The translations under genes were made by a program, and so were the position numbers. From Candidatus Onthomonas avicola (GTDB lineage Bacteria > Bacillota > Clostridia > Oscillospirales > Oscillospiraceae), in NCBI GenBank assembly GCA_018710845.1, contig DVJB01000048.1:1-64000 (forward strand): a stretch of 64,000 nucleotides of DNA, read 5' to 3'. This document shows positions 25,708 to 33,397 of this stretch, piece by piece. Each line of letters starts with the position of its first letter. Position 1 is the first letter of the stretch. Under the pieces are notes generated by a model that saw only the letters and a program-made list of their open reading frames with translations, did not search any database and was not told the origin of the DNA.

Positions 25708-26301
25708 TCAATCTTTCACCCCAGGTGCCGGCAACGGCAAAATCTCCGCCCCGAGCAGCGCGGCCTCGTCGGCGCGGTGGGTGGTAAAGATCAGCAGACG
25801 GCCCGCGCGGCGGCGGCTTACCCACTCCGCCGTGCGCGCGCGGCTGTCCCCGTCCAGGCCGGTGAACGGCTCGTCAAGCAACAGCACGTCGGACGGGGCC
25901 AGCACTGCCCGGGCGATCGCCACGCGGCGCTTCATCCCGCCGGAGAGCTCCCGCACCGGCTGGCGCAGGCAGGCGGGAGGCAGGATCTCTCCCAGCGCCG
26001 CCGCCAGCGCCGCGCGGTCCGCCCGACCGGGCTGGACCATCGCCGCGTTGGTCACCGGCGAGAGGTGCATGCACAGCCGGTCCTCCTGGAAGACCATCGC
26101 GCAGCGCGCCCGGTCAAAGCCCACGAGCTGCCCCGCGTCCGGGCGCTCCAGCCCGGCCAGCAGGCGGAAGAGAGTGGTCTTCCCAGCGCCCGAGGGGGCC
26201 ATCAGGCAGTAGCAGCCGCCCGGCGCGAAGGAGAGCGTCAGGTCGCGCAGAACGGTGTTCGCCCCGTAGCGGCGCGTCACATGCTCACATCCGTAGATCA
26301 T
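25708..26301 (-). CDS. ABC transporter ATP-binding protein, SsuB/TauB-like (197 aa)
   Basis: ATPase of a nitrate/sulfonate/thiamine-precursor-type importer. Walker A APSGAGKTTLFRLLAG is near residue 35, Q-loop VFQEDRLCMHLSP near residue 70, signature LSGGMKRRVAIARA near residue 115 and Walker B VLLLDEPFTGLD near residue 140. At 197 residues it is shorter than the usual 240-260, lacking a C-terminal extension. ATG at 26301 is chosen because the ABC fold starts there (MIYGCEHVTRRYG); the coding start lies within the permease gene end, a 17-base overlap. It is last in a binding protein-permease-ATPase operon. Confidence 0.87.
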   Translation of the reverse strand: MIYGCEHVTRRYGANTVLRDLTLSFAPGGCYCLMAPSGAGKTTLFRLLAGLERPDAGQLVGFDRARCAMVFQEDRLCMHLSPVTNAAMVQPGRADRAALAAALGEILPPACLRQPVRELSGGMKRRVAIARAVLAPSDVLLLDEPFTGLDGDSRARTAEWVSRRRAGRLLIFTTHRADEAALLGAEILPLPAPGVKD

Positions 26302-27055
26302 CCGTCCCCTCCAGCGCGCGGCCCACCCGGCCGAGCAGTGCCAAAAAGAGCCGCTCAAAGGCCAGGCTGAGCAGAATGATGACAAAGGTCCAGGCAAAGA
26401 GCTGGTCAATTTCCAGGTAGATCTTGGCAAAGTAGAGCTCCTGGCCGATGGAGTGCAGCGGCGTGCCGATCACCTCCGCCGCCACGCCAGACTTCCAGCT
26501 CAGGCCAAGGGCGAGCTGGCAGCCGCTCGTGAGAGAGGGCATCAGGGCGGGCAGGTAGAGATAGCGCGCCCGCCGCCAGCCGTTCATCCGGAACACCCTG
26601 GCCATCTCCAGCAGGGCGCCGTCCACCCGCCCGAGGCCCTCGCGTGTCTGGACGTAGAGGATAGGAAAGACGATGACAAACACGATGACGAAGGTCAGTT
26701 GGTCCGACCCCACCCAGACCAGGGCGAGGATGACAAAGCAGACCACCGGCACCGACTTCATCGCCGTCACCGCCGGGGCGAGCAGGTCAGCTAGCAGCGG
26801 ACAGCGCACGCTCGCCGCTCCGAGACCGGCCCCGGCAGCAAAGGCGAGTAGGAAGCCGCCCGCAATCCGCAGCCCAGTGAAGAGCACCGTCTGCCAGAAT
26901 GCCGCCGTCCGTCCCATCGTGCCCAGCGCGGCCAGGGCCTCCAGCGGCCCGGCGAGGACGACCGGCTCATCCACCCACCAGCTCGCCGCCTGCCAGAGGA
27001 CCAGCCAGCCGAGGACGATGAGCAGCCGCTTCCAGCGCGAGAGCAGCTCAGCCAA
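26285..27055 (-). CDS. ABC transporter permease, SsuC/TauC-like (256 aa)
   Basis: Membrane subunit with about six helices and the family loop WRRARYLYLPALMPSLTSG near residue 170, the EAA-type ATPase contact, followed by GLSWKSGVAAEVIG. No ATG lies near the family start; a TTG at 27055, overlapping the stop of the binding-protein gene by eight bases, gives a normal length and fits translational coupling. A long in-frame extension upstream is a shadow of the binding-protein gene. The substrate is set by the upstream lipoprotein and remains unknown. Confidence 0.85.
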   Translation of the reverse strand: MAELLSRWKRLLIVLGWLVLWQAASWWVDEPVVLAGPLEALAALGTMGRTAAFWQTVLFTGLRIAGGFLLAFAAGAGLGAASVRCPLLADLLAPAVTAMKSVPVVCFVILALVWVGSDQLTFVIVFVIVFPILYVQTREGLGRVDGALLEMARVFRMNGWRRARYLYLPALMPSLTSGCQLALGLSWKSGVAAEVIGTPLHSIGQELYFAKIYLEIDQLFAWTFVIILLSLAFERLFLALLGRVGRALEGTDDLRM

Positions 27056-28160
27056 GATAGTAGAAGTCGTCGCCCGGCAGTGTGCCGCCCACGGATGCCG
27101 GATCGAGGTCATAGAGCACCTGCAGATAGGCAGAGACCATCGCGCGCATCTCCTCTCCGTCGATGTAGGTGACGTTGCAGGAGGGGATGGCCTGTTCCGC
27201 GACAGCGGCGCTGGCCATGATGCCGTAGTCCTCCACGAGCTGGGCCACAGTGGCCACGTCCTCCGAGACGTAGGAGGTGCTCGCCTCGTGCTCGGCGAGG
27301 AAGGTGGCGACCGCCTCCGGGTGCTCCTCAAGGAAGGCGGTGCGCACGACGGTCACGCCGGTGAGCAGGTCGGTGTCACAGACCGCGCCCCACTCCGCCG
27401 TCAGGTCAAGCACGACGGAAAAGCCCTCCAGCTGGCCCAGCGCGGCGGTGACCGACGGCTGCGGCAGCAGGCCGACGCCCTCCGGGTCGGCGGTCAGCGC
27501 GGCGATCACCTCGGTGGCCTCCGACTGGTACTCCACCGTCACGTCCTCCAGGCTCATGTCGTGCCGGCTGAGCAGGTATTGCAGGACGTAGTCCGGGCTG
27601 GTGCCCTGACCGGGCAGATAGATCGTCTTGCCCGCCAGATCTTCGATCGAGGCGATGGAGTCGTCTGCTGAGATGACGTAGAGCACACCAAGGGTGTTCA
27701 CATCCAAGCAGGTCACGCCGCCCTCCAGGCGGTTATACCAGATGGACGCGGCGTTGGCAGGGATGAGGGCGATGTCCAGCTCCTCGTTCACCACTGCCGT
27801 CAGCAGGGCGGAGGCGTCCGCCTCCAGCGTGAAGGCATAGCTCCCCTCGCTCCGGCCCGCCTCACTGTCCGAGCGGAGCTTGGCCAGGCCGATGGAAGTC
27901 GGACCCATCAGCGAGCCGATGCGGACGGTCACTTCGTCCGTCCCGGCAGACGAGGTATCCGCCTCCTCCGGCTCCGTCTCCTCGGGGGACGCCTCTTCTT
28001 CCGTGGCGGCGTCTCCCTCGTCTGTCTCCGTCCCGGCGTCTGTGGCGGTGTCCTCCGTAGCGGTGTCGCCGCTGTCGACGGACTCCTCCGCCGGCGCGCC
28101 GCAGGCCGCGAGCGCCAGCGTCATGGCCAGCGCCAGCAGCAGAGCAAGCAGTTTCTTCAT
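27048..28160 (-). CDS. NMT1/SsuA-like substrate-binding lipoprotein (370 aa)
   Basis: Extracytoplasmic binding protein. The signal peptide ends in LAAC with Cys20 as lipid anchor, then a long acidic Glu/Thr/Asp linker runs to about residue 75. The binding domain shows VRIGSLMGPTSIGLAKL, ELDIALIPANAASIWYN, the IEDLAGKTIYLPGQGTSPDY block typical of NMT1/THI5-like proteins, and a normal C-terminus. Family ligands include alkanesulfonates, nitrate, and pyrimidine precursors of thiamine. The start follows GAGGAGG. An unusual leader with an intrinsic terminator precedes it (28161-28343), which suggests metabolite-dependent control. Confidence 0.87.
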   Translation of the reverse strand: MKKLLALLLALAMTLALAACGAPAEESVDSGDTATEDTATDAGTETDEGDAATEEEASPEETEPEEADTSSAGTDEVTVRIGSLMGPTSIGLAKLRSDSEAGRSEGSYAFTLEADASALLTAVVNEELDIALIPANAASIWYNRLEGGVTCLDVNTLGVLYVISADDSIASIEDLAGKTIYLPGQGTSPDYVLQYLLSRHDMSLEDVTVEYQSEATEVIAALTADPEGVGLLPQPSVTAALGQLEGFSVVLDLTAEWGAVCDTDLLTGVTVVRTAFLEEHPEAVATFLAEHEASTSYVSEDVATVAQLVEDYGIMASAAVAEQAIPSCNVTYIDGEEMRAMVSAYLQVLYDLDPASVGGTLPGDDFYYLG

Positions 28161-28343
28161 GTCATTTTCCTCCTCTGAAATGGTCTCCTCTCAGGCGTCC
28201 GTTCCGGCCGGAGGGCCGCACGAGCCGCATAGGCGCATAGAAAAACCCTCCTGCCGCGAGCAAGAGGGCACTTCCGTAACGTGCAGAAGGCTCCGTCTTC
28301 CCCCGCAGAGATTTCTTTGGCGTCAGAACAGAACTGAGATTTC
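28161..28343 (-). promoter_or_regulatory. Long leader with intrinsic terminator; candidate riboswitch or attenuator
   Basis: The predicted transcript begins near 28343. On the minus strand it contains GGCG...CGCC (an outer stem), a CTTC...GAAG hairpin, then CCCTC-TTGC/GCA-GAGGG (28268-28246) followed by five T (28245-28241), which is a terminator about 80 bases before the start codon. I looked for TPP, FMN, SAM, cobalamin, glycine, guanidine-I and T-box signatures by eye and found none. The class is unassigned. Confidence 0.5.
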
Positions 28344-28349
28344 GCCCCT

Positions 28350-28378
28350 ATCCTATCACATCGCACGGCCGGTTGCAA
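28350..28378 (-). promoter_or_regulatory. Promoter of the SsuABC-like operon
   Basis: TTGCAA (28378-28373), 17-base spacer, TAGGAT (28355-28350) on the minus strand. Confidence 0.65.
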
Positions 28379-28423
28379 CCCTTTGTTTGACAAGGTAAAC
28401 TTTCAGTTGTAACTGAGTTTTAT

Positions 28424-28452
28424 TTGACACCGGTGCCGGGAGATGATACCAT
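28424..28452 (+). promoter_or_regulatory. Promoter of asnA
   Basis: TTGACA (28424-28429), 17-base spacer, TACCAT (28447-28452). A second TTGACA at 28387-28392 and a small palindrome TCAGTTGTAACTGA lie upstream. Confidence 0.55.
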
Positions 28453-28504
28453 AGAATCAACCGCCGCGCCGCGGCGCGAATTGATTGGAAACGGAGTCCT
28501 GTCT

Positions 28505-29515
28505 ATGCCCAGCTATATCCCGCAAGGTTACGCCCCCCTTCTCGGGCTTTACGATACGCAGAAAGCCATCGGCCTGATCAAGCGCCTGTTTGAGGACCAC
28601 CTGTGCGGCGCGCTGTCGCTTCACCGCGTCACCGCTCCGCTGTTTGTAGAGGCCTCCACCGGCCTGAACGACGACCTCAACGGCGTCGAGCGTCCAGTCA
28701 GCTTCGACATCCCCGCCGCCGGAGCTGAGGCGCAGGTGGTCCACTCGCTGGCCAAGTGGAAGCGCATGGCCCTCTACCGCTACGGCTTCCACGCCGGGAC
28801 CGGCCTGCTCACCGATATGAACGCGATCCGCCGGGACGAGGAGCTGGACAATCTGCACTCCGTCTACGTCGACCAGTGGGATTGGGAAAAGGTAATCGCG
28901 CCGCGCGACCGCACGGAGGAATACCTGCGCGCCACGGTGCGCGCCATTGTCGGCGCCATCTGTGCCACTCAGACCGGCCTGCGCAACGTCTATGGCCGCA
29001 CCTGCTCCCTGCCGCAGCTGGAGGAGGAGGTCACCTTTGTCACCAGCCAGGAGCTGGAGGACCGTTACCCTGACCTCACCCCGCGCGAGCGGGAAAACGC
29101 CTTCGTCCGCGAGCACCACACCACCTTCGTCCAGAACATCGGCGGCGCGCTGCGCTCTGGCCAGGTGCATGACGGACGCGCCCCCGACTACGACGACTGG
29201 AACCTCAACGGCGATATCCTCTTCTGGAACGACGTGCTCGGCCAGGCGTTTGAGGTCTCCTCCATGGGCATCCGCGTCAGCCCCGAGGTGCTCGACCGGC
29301 AGCTCACCCTCGCCGGCTGTGACGACCGCCGTCAGCTCCCCTTCCACCGCATGCTGCTGGAGGGACACCTTCCGCAGACGATCGGCGGCGGCATCGGCCA
29401 ATCCCGCCTGTGCATGCTGCTGCTCGGCAAGGCACACATCGGCGAGGTGCAGTCCTCCGTCTGGGACCGCGGCACCGTGCGCGTCTGCCGTGAGGCGGCC
29501 GTGCCGCTGCTGTGA
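28505..29515 (+). CDS. asnA: Aspartate-ammonia ligase (336 aa)
   Basis: Cytoplasmic enzyme making L-asparagine from L-aspartate, ammonia and ATP. Class II aminoacyl-tRNA-synthetase-like fold with AsnA blocks: RVTAPLFVEASTGLNDDLNG near residue 40, VVHSLAKWKRMALYRY near residue 80, VYVDQWDWEKVI near residue 115, and the C-terminal LPQTIGGGIGQSRLCMLLL. Length matches the family. ATG at 28505 follows GGAG at eight bases; the longer frame would start within the promoter. It is monocistronic, and the hairpin-rich element begins 25 bases after its stop. Confidence 0.95.
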   Translation: MPSYIPQGYAPLLGLYDTQKAIGLIKRLFEDHLCGALSLHRVTAPLFVEASTGLNDDLNGVERPVSFDIPAAGAEAQVVHSLAKWKRMALYRYGFHAGTGLLTDMNAIRRDEELDNLHSVYVDQWDWEKVIAPRDRTEEYLRATVRAIVGAICATQTGLRNVYGRTCSLPQLEEEVTFVTSQELEDRYPDLTPRERENAFVREHHTTFVQNIGGALRSGQVHDGRAPDYDDWNLNGDILFWNDVLGQAFEVSSMGIRVSPEVLDRQLTLAGCDDRRQLPFHRMLLEGHLPQTIGGGIGQSRLCMLLLGKAHIGEVQSSVWDRGTVRVCREAAVPLL

Positions 29516-29539
29516 GGAGCACATACAGATGAGAAAACT

Positions 29540-29780
29540 AGCGTGTCGACAAAGTCGACACGCTCGAACAAAATCTACGATTTTGTTCGAAAAGTGCGGC
29601 CGACCCGCGCGCCCCTTCGGGGCGCACTCCCGGCCTCCCTGTGTTTTTGGGCCGGTACACGCCCGTCCCAAAAACGATATTTCACTCTATTTTGTTGCTG
29701 TCGCAACAAAACTCCTGCGGAGAGCTTTCTGAACTTTTTACCCGTGTTTGAAATTGGTAAGGATACTTTTTCGACAGACT
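29540..29780 (-). mobile_element. MITE-like hairpin-rich element, copy 2
   Basis: A 241-base noncoding element, opposite in orientation to 18611-18824. Read on the minus strand it begins AGTCTGTCGAAAAAG and ends in an inverted relative of that end (AGCGTGTCGACAAAG on the plus strand). It shares the AATAGAGT block and the TTTTTGG-ACGGGC-TGTACCGG-CCAAAAA scaffold with copy 1. Hairpins at 29540-29563, 29564-29592 and 29607-29625 occupy the equivalent places but have different sequences. GAAAACT flanks both sides (29533-29539 and 29781-29787). Confidence 0.65.
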
Positions 29781-29781
29781 G

Positions 29782-29820
29782 AAAACTGCCCGGTTCTACC
29801 GAAAGGAACCGGGCAGTTTT
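29782..29820. terminator. Bidirectional intrinsic terminator
   Basis: AAAACTGCCCGGTTC (29782-29796) pairs perfectly with GAACCGGGCAGTTTT (29806-29820). It follows the NiaR-like gene on the minus strand and faces asnA on the other side. Confidence 0.9.
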
Positions 29821-29833
29821 CATTCTTGTCCGT

Positions 29834-30358
29834 TTAGTTCTCCCCCTGTCCCTCGAGCAGGATACCTGCCTCACGCAGGGCGCGGCAGACGCGCAGATAG
29901 CTCTCCCGGTCGGGGCAGAGCAGGGTGTGCAGATGCAGTCCGTCGGTCAGCAGACTCAGCGGCGAGGCCTTCGCGCGCCCGGCCTGCTCCAAAAACTGCC
30001 CGACATCATACCGGGAGGCGAGCTGAAGCTGTCCCACCAGCTGCCCATAGAGTGGGTGCTCCACGATGACGTCGAGCACAGTGCAGCCGTTGTCCACACA
30101 CAGGTACAGCTCTCGGCCCATGTCCTCAGGGCTGTGGTGGCAGGCAATGGTGTACCTCTCCCCCGCGGCGGGCCGACGCAGCAGATAGCCGCGCGGCGTG
30201 GCGTCGATCTCCTCTCCTCCGGCGCGCAGCAGGGCGATATCCCCCACAACAATCTGTCGGCTGACGGAAAACTGCCGGGCCAGCGTGGTCGCACTCAGCG
30301 GCGCGCTGGTATTGCGCAGCCGGGCCAGAATCTCCGTCCGGCGCTCTGCGGCATGCAT
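29834..30358 (-). CDS. NiaR-like transcriptional regulator, HTH_11 plus 3H domain (174 aa)
   Basis: Predicted niacin-responsive repressor. The N-terminal winged helix-turn-helix (RRTEILARLRNTSAPLSATT and LARQFSVSRQIVVGDIALLR) is followed by the 3H domain, named for three conserved histidines: IACHHSPEDM near residue 75, DVIVEHPLYGQLV near residue 100 and DGLHLHTLLCPD near residue 145. These may bind a metal and nicotinic acid. ATG at 30358 lies eight bases after AGGGAGG; a GTG three codons earlier is possible. It is divergent from the MATE gene, which may be a target or merely a neighbour; no niacin transporter is in the window. Confidence 0.85.
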   Translation of the reverse strand: MHAAERRTEILARLRNTSAPLSATTLARQFSVSRQIVVGDIALLRAGGEEIDATPRGYLLRRPAAGERYTIACHHSPEDMGRELYLCVDNGCTVLDVIVEHPLYGQLVGQLQLASRYDVGQFLEQAGRAKASPLSLLTDGLHLHTLLCPDRESYLRVCRALREAGILLEGQGEN

Positions 30359-30431
30359 GCGCTGCACCTCCCTGTTCTCACTTCTGCATCAGCTTACTCG
30401 AACCGGACGGAAATGTCAAGCGGGGAACCTA

Positions 30432-30460
30432 TTGACAAGGACTCTATAGAACTCTATAAT
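30432..30460 (+). promoter_or_regulatory. Promoter of the MATE gene with a tandem ACTCTATA repeat
   Basis: TTGACA (30432-30437), 17-base spacer, TATAAT (30455-30460). ACTCTATA occurs at 30441-30448 and 30451-30458, spaced one helical turn, and could be a regulator site. Confidence 0.8.
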
Positions 30461-30533
30461 GAGCTGGTCACGGGAATTTTTTTGTATTTTCCCGATTTTT
30501 GTCCTCCGGGAAGCGGAGGAGAGGAGGATCGCT

Positions 30534-31928
30534 GTGTCTCGGGGAACGGTTGCGGGGCAGGAGAACAAGATGGGGGTTATGCCGGTCAACCGGCTGCTGC
30601 TGACAATGTCTGTGCCCCTCATGATCTCTATGCTGGTGCAGGCGCTTTACAATGTGGTAGACAGTATGTTTGTCGCCCAGCTGAGTGAGAACGCGCTGAC
30701 GGCGGTCTCACTGGCCTTTCCGGTACAGAACCTGATGATCTCTGTCGCCACCGGCACAGGTGTTGGCGTCAACGCGCTGTTGTCCAAGAGCCTGGGCCAA
30801 AAGCGGTTTGACAAGGCCAGCCGTGTGGCTCACAACGGCGTCCTGCTTGCCATCTTCAGTTACGCGGCCTTCGCCGTCCTGGGACTCACCTGTTCCGAGT
30901 TGTTTTTCCGCCTCCAGACCGACGTGGAGGAGATCATCGCCTATGGCCGGGACTATATGGTGATCTGCTCCCTCTTCTCCTTCGGCCTATTCGGTCAGAT
31001 CATCCTGGAGCGGCTGGTACAGTCCACTGGCCGGACGGTCTACAGCATGATAACCCAGGCGCTGGGGGCCATTCTGAACATCATTTTTGACCCCATCCTG
31101 ATTTTCGGATGGTTTGGCTTTCCGGCAATGGGCGTCGCCGGCGCGGCGGCGGCCACTGTGTTCGGGCAGATCGTCGCCATGCTCGTCGGGGTGGTCATCA
31201 ACCAGAAGAAAAACGTGGAAATCCCCCTGTCTCTGACCGCTCTGCGCCCGGATGGCCGGACGATCCGCGATATCTACGCCATCGGTGTGCCGTCCATTAT
31301 CATGTCCTCCATCGGCTCGGTGATGACCTTTGGGATGAACCAGATTCTGATCGGCTTCTCCACCACTGCGGCGGCGGTGTTTGGCATATACTTCAAGCTG
31401 CAGAGCTTTGCCTTTATGCCGGTCCTCGGTCTGAATAACGGCATGGTGCCTATCATCGCCTACAACTACGGCGCCCGCCGTCCGGAGCGCATTGTCCGCA
31501 CGATCTGGCTGAGCGTGTGCTACGCGGTGCTCATCATGCTCCTGTCGCTGGCGGTGTTCCACCTGATTCCGGACCAGCTGCTGCTGATTTTCAACGCCTC
31601 GGATCACATGCTCGCCATCGGCGTGCCCGCGCTGCGGATCATCAGCCTAAGTTTTCTGTTGGCCGGGTTCACCGTCGTCATCTCCTCTGTCTTTCAGGCC
31701 TTTGCCCACGGTATGCTCAGCATGATCCTCTCGCTGGTGCGTCAGCTCGTCGCGCTGCTGCCGCTGGCCTTCCTGTTCTCCCTCACGGGAAATCTGGAGC
31801 TGATCTGGTGGTCCTTCCCGCTGGCGGAGCTGGTATGCGCCGTGCTGAGCGCGCTCTTCCTGATCCGGCTCAACCGGACCGAGATCGCACCCCTGCGCCG
31901 CGCGGCAGAACAATCCTCCGGTGTCTGA
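30534..31928 (+). CDS. MATE-family efflux transporter (464 aa)
   Basis: Twelve-helix sodium- or proton-driven multidrug/metabolite exporter. N-terminal NRLLLTMSVPLMISMLVQAL, VVDSMFVAQLSENALTAVSL and the GTGVGVNALLSKSLG motif are characteristic of the DinF/NorM-like group, as is the second-half repeat beginning RDIYAIGVPSIIMSSIG near residue 240. The GTG at 30534 follows GAGGAGGATC; upstream in-frame ATGs would lie at the -10 element. Monocistronic, ending at the terminator 32071. Substrate unknown. Confidence 0.9.
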   Translation: MSRGTVAGQENKMGVMPVNRLLLTMSVPLMISMLVQALYNVVDSMFVAQLSENALTAVSLAFPVQNLMISVATGTGVGVNALLSKSLGQKRFDKASRVAHNGVLLAIFSYAAFAVLGLTCSELFFRLQTDVEEIIAYGRDYMVICSLFSFGLFGQIILERLVQSTGRTVYSMITQALGAILNIIFDPILIFGWFGFPAMGVAGAAAATVFGQIVAMLVGVVINQKKNVEIPLSLTALRPDGRTIRDIYAIGVPSIIMSSIGSVMTFGMNQILIGFSTTAAAVFGIYFKLQSFAFMPVLGLNNGMVPIIAYNYGARRPERIVRTIWLSVCYAVLIMLLSLAVFHLIPDQLLLIFNASDHMLAIGVPALRIISLSFLLAGFTVVISSVFQAFAHGMLSMILSLVRQLVALLPLAFLFSLTGNLELIWWSFPLAELVCAVLSALFLIRLNRTEIAPLRRAAEQSSGV

Positions 31929-32070
31929 TCTTCCCCGGCGCGCCGCCGCAAGGACATCTGTCCCGGCTATCACAAGTTCCGGATGAGGATGTCCAAACAA
32001 AGCCCCATCAAAAATTCTCCCGTCTGGTCCAAGCAGCAACCTTCTGGGCTGAGACGGCTCCATTGTGGTG

Positions 32071-32124
32071 AAAACGGTGTTCCCGGATGAGTTTCTCATC
32101 CTTTTCGGGAACACCGTTTTTCTC
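32071..32124 (+). terminator. Intrinsic terminator after the MATE gene
   Basis: AAAACGGTGTTCCCG (32071-32085) pairs perfectly with CGGGAACACCGTTTT (32106-32120), with an inner GATGAG/CTCATC stem. No feature is seen between 31929 and 32070 or 32125 and 32222. Confidence 0.88.
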
Positions 32125-32222
32125 TGAAAGCCGGATTTATTGCCAAACTGTAAACCAGTCTTTCCGTTTCCTTTCCTGCACTTTTTATTGCTCCAAAAAA
32201 ATATTTATTCTTCGCAAAATAC

Positions 32223-32251
32223 TTGACAATCTATTTTATAAACGTTAGTAT
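32223..32251 (+). promoter_or_regulatory. Promoter before the gene remnant and lipoprotein
   Basis: TTGACA (32223-32228), 17-base spacer, TAGTAT (32246-32251), in an AT-rich stretch. Confidence 0.6.
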
Positions 32252-32464
32252 TGCAACTACCAACAATTCAGTCCTTTCAGGACATCAGATGCTGGAAGCC
32301 GGTGAGCAACGGAATCTACTGTGGTCTCGAATGAAGTGCTATACACTGCTGCTGGCTGCACAGCATCAGACAACATTAAGACCACGATTTTGCAAAATGG
32401 CATCCCTGCCATAGTTGATGGCGAGAAAGATTCCTATTATTTAAATTTAGGAACCGGCTATTAA
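32252..32464 (+). pseudogene. Possible frameshifted remnant of an unknown gene
   Basis: A stop-free frame ending TILQNGIPAIVDGEKDSYYL-NLGTGY-TAA (stop 32462-32464) reads like protein back to about 32306. Upstream the protein-like reading (NNSVLSGHQMLEAG) continues in the other frame, so a frameshift near 32300 would join them. There is no ribosome site or start codon. It is less GC-rich than its neighbours. The protein is not recognised; chance cannot be excluded. Confidence 0.3.
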
Positions 32465-32508
32465 CGTTCCTTTTCTTGACATTTAACAAAAAGGAGGCAA
32501 CGAGGATC

Positions 32509-33288
32509 ATGAAGAGATTGACTGCTATCGTCGTTCTGCTGCTGATATTGCTGCTCTGCTGCGCCGCCTGCGGCCAGACACCCGCCGCCAGCTCAGAGCC
32601 GGAAGATCCTCCAGCCCCGTCCACCCCGTCAGAGGAGGCGGAGGATACCCCGGACACATCCGCTCCGTCAGAGGAGACGGACACCCCGGAGGAGCCAGAG
32701 CCTCAGGAGCCCTCCCAGGAGGAGGCCCCCGAAGAGCCCAGTGCGGCGATAGAGCCCGGCTCCCTGGCTGGGCAGCTGAATTTGGAGGCCGGCCTGCTGA
32801 CGCCAGAGGAGGTGACGGTACTGGAGAGCCTGTACGGGACCACGCAGGACGAGCTGATGGCGGCCCTGTCCATCACCGAGGAGAATGTAGAGCGCAGGGA
32901 GGACAGCATGCTCACCCTCTCGGAGACGCGGGAGATCCAGGGCGAGGAGTGCATGCAGACATTTCTCTTTTCTCTCGACGACCAGTGGCCCGGCCTGTAT
33001 GGGATGCAAATGCCTATGGCGTCATTGACGGAGGACTCGGATATCGCCGGCGTGACAGCGGCAATTCTGGAAACCGCCCGTGAGCTCTACGGCGAGCCGG
33101 ACACCTATCCCGGTCTGACCAGCATCTCCGACTGGCTGGAGGACCCCTCTGAAGAGCAGGGTCTCGTCTCGGAGACATGGGCACTGGGCCAAGAAAGCCG
33201 GTGCACGATCCAATTGCACCAGGGAAATGTTACGCTCATCACAATCTCCTATCAGCTGGATGTGGACACCTCCGGCGGACTGGGCTGA
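32509..33288 (+). CDS. Hypothetical lipoprotein with acidic Pro/Glu-rich linker (259 aa)
   Basis: A signal peptide with 17 hydrophobic residues ends in CAAC, Cys21 being the predicted lipid anchor. Residues 25-95 are Pro/Glu/Ser/Thr-rich, a surface tether. The rest (about 165 residues, beginning LAGQLNLEAGLLTPEEVTVL) is a compact domain with no motif I recognise; the block YGTTQDELMAALSITEENVE is helical. ATG at 32509 lies after AAAGGAGGCAACGAGG. It is probably monocistronic, facing an acyl-CoA synthetase gene across a hairpin. Function unknown. Confidence 0.75.
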   Translation: MKRLTAIVVLLLILLLCCAACGQTPAASSEPEDPPAPSTPSEEAEDTPDTSAPSEETDTPEEPEPQEPSQEEAPEEPSAAIEPGSLAGQLNLEAGLLTPEEVTVLESLYGTTQDELMAALSITEENVERREDSMLTLSETREIQGEECMQTFLFSLDDQWPGLYGMQMPMASLTEDSDIAGVTAAILETARELYGEPDTYPGLTSISDWLEDPSEEQGLVSETWALGQESRCTIQLHQGNVTLITISYQLDVDTSGGLG

Positions 33289-33352
33289 CCATCCCTGGAG
33301 GGCAGATGAAAGTGCTGCCGCTGTGCGTATAGAATCGATTTTTCATAGAAAG

Positions 33353-33384
33353 GCGCCGGACGGGGGACCTCTCCCCGCCCGGCG
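33353..33384. terminator. GC-rich hairpin between convergent genes
   Basis: GCGCCGGACGGGG (33353-33365) pairs with CCCCGCCCGGCGC (33372-33384), with one mismatch. It lies between the lipoprotein and acyl-CoA synthetase gene ends. Confidence 0.6.
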
Positions 33385-33397
33385 CGGCCTGTTTCGT

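Noticed and set aside
28161-28343. TPP, guanidine-I, SAM, FMN, cobalamin and T-box signatures in the importer leader
   Set aside because: Conserved cores of these families were compared by eye and none matched; only a generic leader with a terminator is claimed.
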